DNA from: Desulfobacula sp.
Lineage (GTDB): Bacteria; Desulfobacterota; Desulfobacteria; Desulfobacterales; Desulfobacteraceae
Assembly (NCBI GenBank): GCA_029940245.1
Contig: JAOZRF010000188.1
Span: 1-5,975 of the forward strand
Direction of reading: 5' to 3'
DNA length: 5,975 bases
In this document: in pieces, positions 1 through 5,975 of the stretch
How the letters are laid out: each line of letters opens with the position of its first letter
Position numbering within the stretch: position 1 is the first letter of the stretch
Notes under the pieces: model-generated
What the model was told of the DNA's origin: nothing
Database searches by the model: none
Seen by the model: the letters and a program-made list of their open reading frames with translations, nothing else
Made by a program: the position numbers and the translations under genes

Positions 1-68
1 AGCCATTTTAATATAACAGAGGTGTCAAGCCCACCTGAATAGGCAAGAACAACTTTTCCTTTTGACAT
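1..68 (-). CDS. argG: Argininosuccinate synthase, N-terminal fragment (runs off the left edge)
   Basis: Argininosuccinate synthase joins citrulline and aspartate at the expense of ATP, giving argininosuccinate, the penultimate step of arginine synthesis in the cytoplasm. Only the first 22 codons are in the window. The translation begins MSKGKVVLAYSGGLDTSVIL, and residues 9-17 (AYSGGLDTS) are the SGGxDTS pyrophosphate-binding loop of the N-type ATP pyrophosphatases, in the position and wording typical of ArgG. The ATG at 68-66 is preceded on the minus strand by AAAGGAG (80-74), five bases from the start, which settles the start. The gene is divergent from the efflux operon and functionally unrelated to it. 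Other family members with this loop (ThiI, GuaA, TilS, MnmA) do not share this N-terminus, so the call is firm despite the short fragment. Confidence 0.92.
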   Translation of the reverse strand, partial: MSKGKVVLAYSGGLDTSVILKW

Positions 69-118
69 TGGATCTCCTTTATTTTGTTAATTTCAATCGG
101 GTTTAAATTTAATGGCCT

Positions 119-148
119 ATTAATGAAGAAAAAAATTGAAATAGTCAA
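119..148 (-). promoter_or_regulatory. Possible sigma-70-type promoter for argG
   Basis: On the minus strand TTGACT (148-143) matches the -35 consensus at five of six bases. Eighteen bases further on, ATTAAT (124-119) is a poor -10 hexamer: it lacks the conserved A at its second position. The site lies about 50 bases upstream of the argG start, a sensible distance. No clear ArgR box was recognised. It is a candidate from pattern only; AT-rich DNA gives many such matches. Confidence 0.3.
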
Positions 149-197
149 CCATAAATAGAATTACAGGTCATTCCTTTGTTCAAGAGGCTTTCAATAT

Positions 198-219
198 TTG
201 ACCATCATAGCATGGTTAA
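198..219. repeat. Inverted repeat, 8-bp stem with 6-base loop
   Basis: TTGACCAT (198-205) pairs with ATGGTTAA (212-219) around the loop CATAGC; seven pairs are Watson-Crick and one is G-T (G200/T217). No T run follows on either strand, so it does not look like an intrinsic terminator. It could be a protein-binding site or a hairpin in a leader RNA, or chance in AT-rich DNA. Confidence 0.45.
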
Positions 220-277
220 GAAACCAAAGGAACTGCTAAAATTTTTCAGACTTATGGGCCACCGGGTTGTATCCGAG

Positions 278-317
278 CATTTAGGAAAAATGGCAACACC
301 GCCAAATTTCCTAAATG
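278..317. repeat. Long interrupted inverted repeat (40 bases)
   Basis: CATTTAGGAAA (278-288) is the exact reverse complement of TTTCCTAAATG (307-317). Inside this 11-bp stem lie a symmetric A-A/A-A internal mismatch (289-290 against 305-306), a second stem TGGC/GCCA (291-294 with 301-304) and the loop AACACC (295-300). Fifteen base pairs in 40 bases is well beyond a casual match. Five Ts occur at 322-326 after a four-base gap, so weak rightward terminator activity is possible, but the stem is AT-rich and there is no rightward gene just upstream to terminate. A dispersed repeat end, an operator or an RNA hairpin are alternatives. Confidence 0.65.
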
Positions 318-342
318 GCGATTTTTCGAAATATTTTACCCC

Positions 343-370
343 TTGCAAAAGAATTTAACGTGGATATTGT
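343..370 (+). promoter_or_regulatory. Possible sigma-70-type promoter for the mscS-adaptor-RND operon
   Basis: TTGCAA (343-348) and TATTGT (365-370), 16 bases apart, each match the -35 and -10 consensus at four of six bases. Transcription would begin near 377, leaving a leader of about 65 bases before the ATG at 442 and placing the 387-399 palindrome just inside the transcript. The match is weak and other AT-rich hexamers nearby could serve. Confidence 0.25.
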
Positions 371-386
371 TGGCTTCTTATTGTAT

Positions 387-399
387 CCTGACAGTCAGG
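387..399. promoter_or_regulatory. Perfect 13-bp palindrome, possible operator
   Basis: CCTGAC-A-GTCAGG is a perfect inverted repeat of two 6-base arms around one central base, ending 42 bases before the mscS-like start codon. A one-base centre cannot form an RNA hairpin of full length, so a dimeric DNA-binding protein is a more natural reading than an RNA structure. Position near the presumed promoter fits a repressor site, but no regulator gene is visible in the window and the family cannot be named. Confidence 0.4.
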
Positions 400-441
400 T
401 TCCAAAAGATGAAATCAAAAAAATAACAATAAGGAAAAATA

Positions 442-1548
442 ATGGATTTCAGAAAAGAAAACTTGTTGGAAATACTGGGGCAGATAGCACCCAATCGGTA
501 TGTTCAGGCACTGGTGATTATTGTTTTGTTTTGGGGCCTGGCAAAGATATTGGATGTGATCCTCACCCGTGTCATCAAAGGATGGACAGAAAAGACAAAG
601 TTCAAACTGGATGACCAGTTTCTGGAAATTTTTCACAGGCCCGTCTTTTTAAGCATCATTCTTTTTGGTCTTGTCCTGGCCACTGAAAGACTGGCCTTTA
701 ATGAAACCATGTCCTTTATCACCCTGGGCGGCCTGAAAACAGTGGCTGTATTTTATTGGGCATTTGCTGCAGCAAGATTTCTTAAACTTTTACTCAACCT
801 TTTGAGCCGGGATCAAAGTCGGTTCAAATTGATACAGGACCGCACCATGCCGTTGTTCAGCAATGTATTGATTCTCCTGATAACGGGCCTGTCCATTTAT
901 GTTGTTTTCCTGGTCTGGGATATTGATCTTACAGCCTGGGTTGCTTCGGCCGGTATCCTGGGTCTTGCCATCTCCTTTGCTGCAAAAGACACACTGGCCA
1001 ATTTGTTTTCAGGCGTATTTATCATGGCAGATGCACCCTATAAACTTGGTGACTTTATTGTCCTTGATTCAGTCGAGCGGGGTGAAGTTACCAACATTGG
1101 TATCCGCAGCACGCGGCTTTTGACCCGGGATGATGTGGAAATCACCGTGCCCAATTCAATCATGGGGAACAGTAAAATTATCAATGAAGCCGGCGGCAGG
1201 CATGAAAAATTTCGCATCCGTGTCAAGGTGGGGGTTGCCTATGGATCTGACATTGACAAGGTTCATCAGGTGCTTCTGGATGTGGCAAACATGTTCCCGG
1301 ATGTCTGCAGGATTCCGGAGCCTCGGGTTCGGTTCCGTTCCTTTGGCGACTCAAGCCTTGACCATGAGCTGTTATGCTGGGTTGAAAAACCCGTGTTGCG
1401 GGGCAGAATACTGCATCTGCTGAATACAGCCGTTTATAAGCGGTTTTTGCAGGAAGGCATCCAGATCCCCTTTCCCCAGAGGGAAGTTCTTATCCGGCCG
1501 GCATCAGCGGAAAATGCAGATAGGGGTACAGATGAACGAGAAACATAA
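442..1548 (+). CDS. MscS-family small-conductance mechanosensitive ion channel
   Basis: This 368-residue inner-membrane protein should form a homo-oligomeric channel that opens when membrane tension rises and releases solutes during hypo-osmotic shock. Hydrophobic segments lie near residues 21-45, 67-86, 96-121 and 137-160, followed by the amphipathic pore helix at about 164-195. The pore helix ends FAAKDTLANLFSG (179-191), matching the conserved end of E. coli MscS TM3; by that alignment L175 and F179 stand at the L105/L109 constriction, K182 at Q112 and D183 at the G113 kink. The beta domain follows (about 200-245, with YKLGDFI and VPNS), then the cytoplasmic alpha/beta domain to about 350 and a short polar tail. 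The extra N-terminal helices make it longer than E. coli MscS (286 residues), nearer the YnaI/YbdG size class. AAGGA at 431-435 supports the ATG. It is the first gene of the probable operon. The family is certain; the exact subtype and physiological role are not. Confidence 0.93.
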   Translation: MDFRKENLLEILGQIAPNRYVQALVIIVLFWGLAKILDVILTRVIKGWTEKTKFKLDDQFLEIFHRPVFLSIILFGLVLATERLAFNETMSFITLGGLKTVAVFYWAFAAARFLKLLLNLLSRDQSRFKLIQDRTMPLFSNVLILLITGLSIYVVFLVWDIDLTAWVASAGILGLAISFAAKDTLANLFSGVFIMADAPYKLGDFIVLDSVERGEVTNIGIRSTRLLTRDDVEITVPNSIMGNSKIINEAGGRHEKFRIRVKVGVAYGSDIDKVHQVLLDVANMFPDVCRIPEPRVRFRSFGDSSLDHELLCWVEKPVLRGRILHLLNTAVYKRFLQEGIQIPFPQREVLIRPASAENADRGTDERET

Positions 1549-1564
1549 ATATTAGGAAAGCTAT

Positions 1565-2926
1565 ATGAAAATTTTCAAAAGAGTGTTGATTATTATCCCG
1601 ATTATCCTGGGAATTGCGTTGTTTGCCATGATGAAAATGAATAAAAAACCGCCGGCCCGACTTGATAACAGAGAGCGGGTTCACACTGTCCGGGTGATCC
1701 CTTTGGAAAAGATGCAGGTTGTGCCCCGGGTTAAAACCTATGGATATGTTGAGGCAGACCGCACCTGGCATGCGATTTCCGAGGTCAGCGGGAAAATTGT
1801 CAATGTTAACGATAACCTGAAAAAAGGGTATTTTATAAAAAAGGACGAGGTGTTGTTTAAAATTGATACCACCTCTTATGGTCTTGCTGAAACCCGGGGA
1901 GTGGCAGAACTGATGAGTGTGGATGCAAAGCTTAAGGAGCTTGAACAATCCCGGAAAAATACAAAGCGCCTTTTGGTCATAGAAAAAAAATCCCTTGCCA
2001 GTGCCGGCCAGGAACTGAAAAGGAAACAGGAATTATTTGCAAATAAGTATATTTCCGCTTCTGATCTTGAAAAAGAAGAAAGAACATTCCTGGCCCATAA
2101 GACAACCATGAATAATCTACAGAATGCCCTGGATCTGATTCCCTCTCAGAAGAAAGCGCTGATGGCCCAGAAAAAATCAGGTGAATCCACTGTGACGGAA
2201 CGCAGGCTGGATGTTGCCAGAACTGAAATCCGGGCTCCTTTTGACTGCCGCTTGTCTGTTGTGAATATTGAACTTTACCAGTTTGCAGCTGCCGGAACCA
2301 TTCTGCTGGAAGCTGAAAGTATTGACAAAGCGGAAATCCCCGTATCGCTGTCTCCGAAAAGTTTTTTTATGCTTCTGCCTCGAGAATATAGGAGCAGTGT
2401 GGAGCCTCTGCCGGATATGGAAACCATACGTCGGTCATTTGGTATTATGGCCAAGGTTAGGCTTCCCATGGATGTTGAGTTTCCCATTGAGTGGGATGGC
2501 ATCTTTTCCAGGATCAGTGAATCCATGGATCCTAAGACGGGGACCCTTACACTCTATATCACGGTGGACAAACCATATCAAAATGTGATTCCCGGCAAAA
2601 GGCCGCCGTTGATCACCAATATGTATGTACAAGTTGAACTGAAAGGCAAACCCTTACCAGACCGGTTTGTGCTGCCCAGAAGTGCTGTCCATGACAAAAA
2701 TGTCTATATCAGCACCCCTGAAAACCGGCTTGAAATCAGACCCGTGGAAATTGAGTTCAATATGGCAGATATGGTGCTGGTGTCCGCCGGCCTTAAGGAA
2801 GGAGAAATCCTTGTACTGGCAGATCTGATGCCGGCAGTGGAAGGGATGCTGTTGAAACCGGTCCAGGCCGGGGATGTTCTGGAGCGATTGAAGCAACAGG
2901 CCCTTGGGGAGGCAGACTTACAATGA
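1565..2926 (+). CDS. RND efflux periplasmic adaptor (membrane fusion protein, HlyD/AcrA type)
   Basis: The 453-residue adaptor would bridge the downstream RND transporter and a TolC-like outer-membrane channel. Residues 5-23 are a hydrophobic anchor; there is no lipobox cysteine, so it is probably held by an uncleaved helix rather than a lipid. A biotinyl-lipoyl half-domain (about 68-104, with EVSGKIVNV) leads into an alpha-helical coiled-coil hairpin (about 108-215), followed by the second lipoyl half (about 219-250, EIRAPFDCRLS), a beta-barrel (about 255-362) and a membrane-proximal domain (about 368-440, beginning FVLPRSAVHD). At the hairpin tip R153, L157 and S164 reproduce the R-x3-L-x6-S spacing of AcrA R128/L132/S139, the TolC-docking motif. 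AGGA at 1554-1557 supports the ATG. It begins 16 bases after the channel gene and its TGA overlaps the transporter start, implying translational coupling. Substrate cannot be deduced. Confidence 0.93.
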   Translation: MKIFKRVLIIIPIILGIALFAMMKMNKKPPARLDNRERVHTVRVIPLEKMQVVPRVKTYGYVEADRTWHAISEVSGKIVNVNDNLKKGYFIKKDEVLFKIDTTSYGLAETRGVAELMSVDAKLKELEQSRKNTKRLLVIEKKSLASAGQELKRKQELFANKYISASDLEKEERTFLAHKTTMNNLQNALDLIPSQKKALMAQKKSGESTVTERRLDVARTEIRAPFDCRLSVVNIELYQFAAAGTILLEAESIDKAEIPVSLSPKSFFMLLPREYRSSVEPLPDMETIRRSFGIMAKVRLPMDVEFPIEWDGIFSRISESMDPKTGTLTLYITVDKPYQNVIPGKRPPLITNMYVQVELKGKPLPDRFVLPRSAVHDKNVYISTPENRLEIRPVEIEFNMADMVLVSAGLKEGEILVLADLMPAVEGMLLKPVQAGDVLERLKQQALGEADLQ

Positions 2927-5900
2927 ACGCATTTAAACAGGTCATCTCCTATATGGCTGCCCACCCAACGGCAGCCAATCTCATGATGCTGCTGTTTCTC
3001 GCCCTGGGTGCCATTTCAGTGATGGATCTGAAACGGGAAACCTTTCCGGATTTTTCAGTCAATGCCATTGAAATATCAGTGGCCTATCCCGGTGCCACGG
3101 CTGATGATGTGGAATCCTCGGTTTGCCGGCGCATTGAAGATGCCATTGACAGTGTCAGCAATATTGCCGAGGTAAAGAGTACGGCCATGGAAAACATGGC
3201 ATCTGTTGTGGTGGAAATGGTTGAGGGCAATGATATTATCGAGTTCTTCAATGATATAAAGACTGAAGTTGAGGCGATTAATGATTTTCCCGGGGAAGTG
3301 GAAGATGTGATCGTCAAACGGGTCAACAGGACAGATCCAGTGGTGTCTGTGGCCGTTACAGGGCCCATGACCCCTTTGCACCTGAAGGTTTATTGTGAGG
3401 ATTTAAAAGATCGCTTAAAGCGGCTTGATAAGATTTCCCAGGTGGAAATTTTAGGGTTTTCCGACCATGAATTTTTAATTGAGATCCCGTTTTACAATAT
3501 GATGCGACTGGGTCTTTCCGTGTCTGATATCGAGGGTGCCGTGGCAGCCCAGAACCTGGATCTGCCGGCAGGAAGCCTGGAAACAAGGGAGTCTGATATC
3601 CTGATCCGGTTTTCAGAAGAAAGGAAAACCCTTGATGAACTTGCCAGTCTCATTGTGGTATCCTCGAAAAATGGAGCTGAGATTCGTCTGGGGGATATTG
3701 CCGGGATTTCTGACCGGTTCATGGATGATGAGGATAAGATTCTGTTTGATGGAAAAAGGGCAGGGCTTCTCCAGATCACCAAAACCAAGTCAGAAGATGC
3801 CTTGAGAATTATGGATGTGGTGGCTCAATTTTTAAGGGAAGAACAGGCCATGGCACCTTCAGGCGTGTCATTTTCCCTTACCCAGAATGTGTCCAAGATT
3901 GTTCGGGACCGGCTGTTGATGTTGATCAAAAATGCAGTGCAGGGTCTGATCCTAGTATTTTTGGCCATGCTGCTTTTTTTCCCTTTCGGCTTTTCCTTCT
4001 GGGTGGCCATGGGTCTGCCCGTCTCTTTTTTCCTGACCTTTTTCTTTATGAAACATCTGGGGCTTTCCATAAATATGATCTCCATGGTGGGCCTTTTAAT
4101 CGGGCTTGGTCTTCTCATGGATGATGCTATTGTGATTGCTGAAAATATTGCGGCTCACCTTGAAAAGGGCAAAAAATCCTTTGACGCGGTTGTGGATGGT
4201 ATTTCTGAAGTAGCAGCAGGTGTTTTTTCTTCCTTTTTAACCACTGTGTTTATTTTCGGGGCTCTGGGGTTGAGCATGGCAGGGGATATTGGAAAGGTAC
4301 TCTATGTCATCCCTGTGATCCTTATCCTGACCCTGTCCGTGAGTCTTATGGAAGCATTCTTTATCCTTCCCAATCATTTGTCCCATTCCCTTTCAAACCA
4401 TAAGGGCAAAGGCCGGAGAAATAAGTTCCGGCAGAAAACGGAAACAGGTCTTGACTGGATTCGGGAAAAGGTTTTGGGCAGAGTCGTTGATGTGGCAGTG
4501 AATTTTCGGTATTTGTTTGTCGGACTTGTCATCTTTGCCTTTATTGCCTCCATATCCATGATAGTGGGCGGGCGTTTGAAAATCCAGGCTTTTCCGGATA
4601 TTGAGGGGGATGTGCTCCAGGCAAGAATTCTTTTCCCCCAGGGAACACCCCTGGAAAGAACAGAAATCTATGTGGACCAGATGGTGGCGGCAGCCCAAAA
4701 AATGAGCGAACAGCTTTCTTTGTCCCAGCCCGGGAGTGCCCAAGTGGTGAAGCATATCAGCGTATTGTACAACTTTAATGCAGATGCAGGGGAAAAGGGG
4801 AGTCACGTGGCAACTATTTCACTGGATCTCTTAAATGCGGAAAACAGATCCGGTACCATGGATGATATTATCAGCAAGTGGCGAACCCTTGCCGGGGACA
4901 TCCCGGATGCCATTGCCATTGCCTTTAAGGAACCTTCCATCGGGCCTGGTGGACTGCCTATAGAAATTCGGCTAAAGGGAAACAGTCTGGATGAATTAAA
5001 ACTGGCCTCCACACAGCTGATCAACTGGTTTTATTCCTATGAAGGCGTGTCAGATCTCTATGATGATCTTCGACCGGGCAAACCTGAAATCCAGGTAAAA
5101 CTTAAAGACGGGGCAAAGATCAGGGGGTTTGATGCAAGAACGGTTTCAAAACAGCTGAGAGCGGCTTTTTATGGTACCACTGCCAGTGAGATCATAGTAA
5201 GGGATGATTCCTATGAGGTCAATCTTCGGATGGCAGGCTCTGACAAAAATACTTTGGCTGATCTTGAAAATTTTTATCTCATGAACGCCAATGGCCAGCG
5301 TGTTCCTTTGAGCACTGTGGCTTCCATTACCCACAGCCGGGGCTATGCCGGTATCAGGCGGGTGGATGCCGACCGTACGGTCACTGTGGTCGGGGATGTG
5401 GACACCCGGGTGGCCAATGCAGCAGATATCATCTCGGATACAAAGGAAAGGTTTCTGCCGGAATTAAAAAAACAATTTCCCAATATCACCATAGGTCTGG
5501 AGGGCCAGGAAAAGGAGATGAAGGCTTCCATGGGCGGTATGATAAAGGCCTTTGCCATCGGTATTTTTGGTATATTCTGTCTGTTAAGCTTTCAATTCAG
5601 GTCATATCAGGAACCATTGGTGGTCATGGTCACTATTCCGTTTGCCTTTATCGGTGTTGTCTTAGGACACATTTTTATGGGACTTGATCTCTGCATGCCC
5701 AGCATCCTGGGGTTTGTATCCCTTGCAGGCATTGTGGTGAACGATTCCATTCTCCTGATCAGTTTTATCAAACTTAATACAGCTCAGGGTAAATCTGCAA
5801 AAGAGGCTGGGAAAATGGCTTCAAGGGAAAGATTCAGGGCCGTGATGCTGACTTCGATAACCACTATTGCAGGACTTTTGCCCCTTCTTTCGGAACGATC

Positions 5901-5975
5901 CATGCAGGCCCAGATCCTTATACCCCTGGCCTGCTCCATTGTGTTCGGACTTTTGATGTCCACCATACTGGTGCT
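2923..5975 (+). CDS. RND-family efflux transporter, inner-membrane pump subunit (3' end beyond the window)
   Basis: An uninterrupted reading frame of 1017 codons runs to the window edge; RND pumps are usually 1020-1060 residues, so only a short C-terminal piece is missing. It would work as a proton-driven trimer that captures substrates from the periplasm or outer leaflet. TM1 lies at about 17-34, followed by the first porter loop (FPDFS near 42, AYPGAT near 54), TM2-TM6 at about 337-475, a polar cytoplasmic linker, TM7 at about 530-550, the second porter loop to about 865, and TM8 onward from about 874. TM4 carries LMDDAIVIAENI with D400 and D401, equivalent to AcrB D407/D408, which favours drug or amphiphile export over heavy-metal (CusA-type) export. 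TM10 reads GIVVNDSILL, with N940 where AcrB has K940. The ATG overlaps the adaptor stop (ATGA); GGGGAGG at 2906-2912 is its ribosome binding site. The substrate is unknown. Confidence 0.95.
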   Translation, partial: MNAFKQVISYMAAHPTAANLMMLLFLALGAISVMDLKRETFPDFSVNAIEISVAYPGATADDVESSVCRRIEDAIDSVSNIAEVKSTAMENMASVVVEMVEGNDIIEFFNDIKTEVEAINDFPGEVEDVIVKRVNRTDPVVSVAVTGPMTPLHLKVYCEDLKDRLKRLDKISQVEILGFSDHEFLIEIPFYNMMRLGLSVSDIEGAVAAQNLDLPAGSLETRESDILIRFSEERKTLDELASLIVVSSKNGAEIRLGDIAGISDRFMDDEDKILFDGKRAGLLQITKTKSEDALRIMDVVAQFLREEQAMAPSGVSFSLTQNVSKIVRDRLLMLIKNAVQGLILVFLAMLLFFPFGFSFWVAMGLPVSFFLTFFFMKHLGLSINMISMVGLLIGLGLLMDDAIVIAENIAAHLEKGKKSFDAVVDGISEVAAGVFSSFLTTVFIFGALGLSMAGDIGKVLYVIPVILILTLSVSLMEAFFILPNHLSHSLSNHKGKGRRNKFRQKTETGLDWIREKVLGRVVDVAVNFRYLFVGLVIFAFIASISMIVGGRLKIQAFPDIEGDVLQARILFPQGTPLERTEIYVDQMVAAAQKMSEQLSLSQPGSAQVVKHISVLYNFNADAGEKGSHVATISLDLLNAENRSGTMDDIISKWRTLAGDIPDAIAIAFKEPSIGPGGLPIEIRLKGNSLDELKLASTQLINWFYSYEGVSDLYDDLRPGKPEIQVKLKDGAKIRGFDARTVSKQLRAAFYGTTASEIIVRDDSYEVNLRMAGSDKNTLADLENFYLMNANGQRVPLSTVASITHSRGYAGIRRVDADRTVTVVGDVDTRVANAADIISDTKERFLPELKKQFPNITIGLEGQEKEMKASMGGMIKAFAIGIFGIFCLLSFQFRSYQEPLVVMVTIPFAFIGVVLGHIFMGLDLCMPSILGFVSLAGIVVNDSILLISFIKLNTAQGKSAKEAGKMASRERFRAVMLTSITTIAGLLPLLSERSMQAQILIPLACSIVFGLLMSTILV

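Larger units (their letters stand above)
69..441. other. Divergent intergenic region, AT-rich, no convincing gene
   Basis: These 373 bases separate argG (leftward) from the mscS-like gene (rightward), so they should hold promoters for both. Short open frames exist at 176-358 (TTG start) and from 315 on, but neither has a ribosome binding site or a recognisable protein, and the second runs into the well-supported mscS-like gene in another frame. What can be seen is structure: inverted repeats at 198-219, 278-317 and 387-399, a 10-bp AT palindrome TTAAATTTAA at 103-112, and weak promoter-like elements on each strand. The two short frames could be remnants of a decayed gene or a small dispersed element; nothing in the sequence alone decides this. 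Confidence 0.7.

Noticed and set aside
278..326. Intrinsic terminator (hairpin followed by five Ts)
   Set aside because: The stem is AT-rich, the T run is offset by four bases, and no rightward gene ends just upstream, so a terminator is not the best reading.
176..358. Plus-strand open frame of 60 codons with a TTG start
   Set aside because: There is no Shine-Dalgarno sequence, no recognisable family, and it crosses both stem-loops; a decayed fragment is possible but not supportable as a gene.
69..441. Riboswitch or attenuator for argG or the efflux operon
   Set aside because: No conserved core of a known riboswitch class and no leader peptide with runs of Arg or other codons were recognised.
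315..614. Plus-strand open frame of 99 codons overlapping the channel gene start
   Set aside because: It has no ribosome binding site, its ATG lies in the arm of the inverted repeat, and from 442 it is only an out-of-frame reading of the strongly supported MscS gene.
1490..1948. Minus-strand open frame of 152 codons across the channel-adaptor junction
   Set aside because: The translation, rich in His, Asn and Phe, resembles no protein family and lies opposite two well-supported genes with their own start signals.
3076..4118. Series of minus-strand open frames opposite the RND gene
   Set aside because: Their translations are low-complexity, lack initiation signals and mirror the codon bias of the RND frame on the other strand.

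Overview
The window looks like ordinary chromosomal DNA from a Gram-negative bacterium. The evidence is an RND efflux transporter with its periplasmic adaptor, which needs two membranes, AGGA-type ribosome binding sites, and tight operon packing. Codon use and protein style suggest a deltaproteobacterial sulfate reducer of the Desulfobacteraceae type. That placement is an impression from reading and was not tested by a search.

Layout: the first 68 bases are the 5' end of argG (argininosuccinate synthase), read leftward on the minus strand. An AT-rich divergent intergenic region follows (69-441). It has no convincing gene but holds three inverted repeats: an 8-bp stem at 198-219, a long interrupted stem at 278-317, and a perfect 13-bp palindrome at 387-399. 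Weak promoter-like sequences occur on both strands. From 442 to the end, three plus-strand genes are packed as one probable operon: an MscS-family mechanosensitive channel (442-1548), an RND/HlyD-type periplasmic adaptor (1565-2926), and an RND inner-membrane transporter (2923 to beyond 5975). The gap between channel and adaptor is 16 bases; adaptor and transporter overlap by four bases in an ATGA.

The adaptor and transporter should form the inner-membrane and periplasmic parts of a tripartite efflux pump. The adaptor carries an exactly spaced R-L-S motif at the tip of its coiled coil, the known TolC-docking signature, so an outer-membrane TolC-type channel is expected elsewhere, perhaps just downstream. 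The transporter has the Asp-Asp pair of proton-driven drug-type RND pumps (D400/D401), with Asn-Asp in the fourth-from-last motif where AcrB has Lys940. The MscS channel at the head of the operon would be co-expressed with the pump, suggesting a link between turgor or envelope stress and export. No CRISPR array, tRNA, rRNA, complete mobile element or clearly new system was seen. The most unexplained part is the repeat-rich intergenic region.
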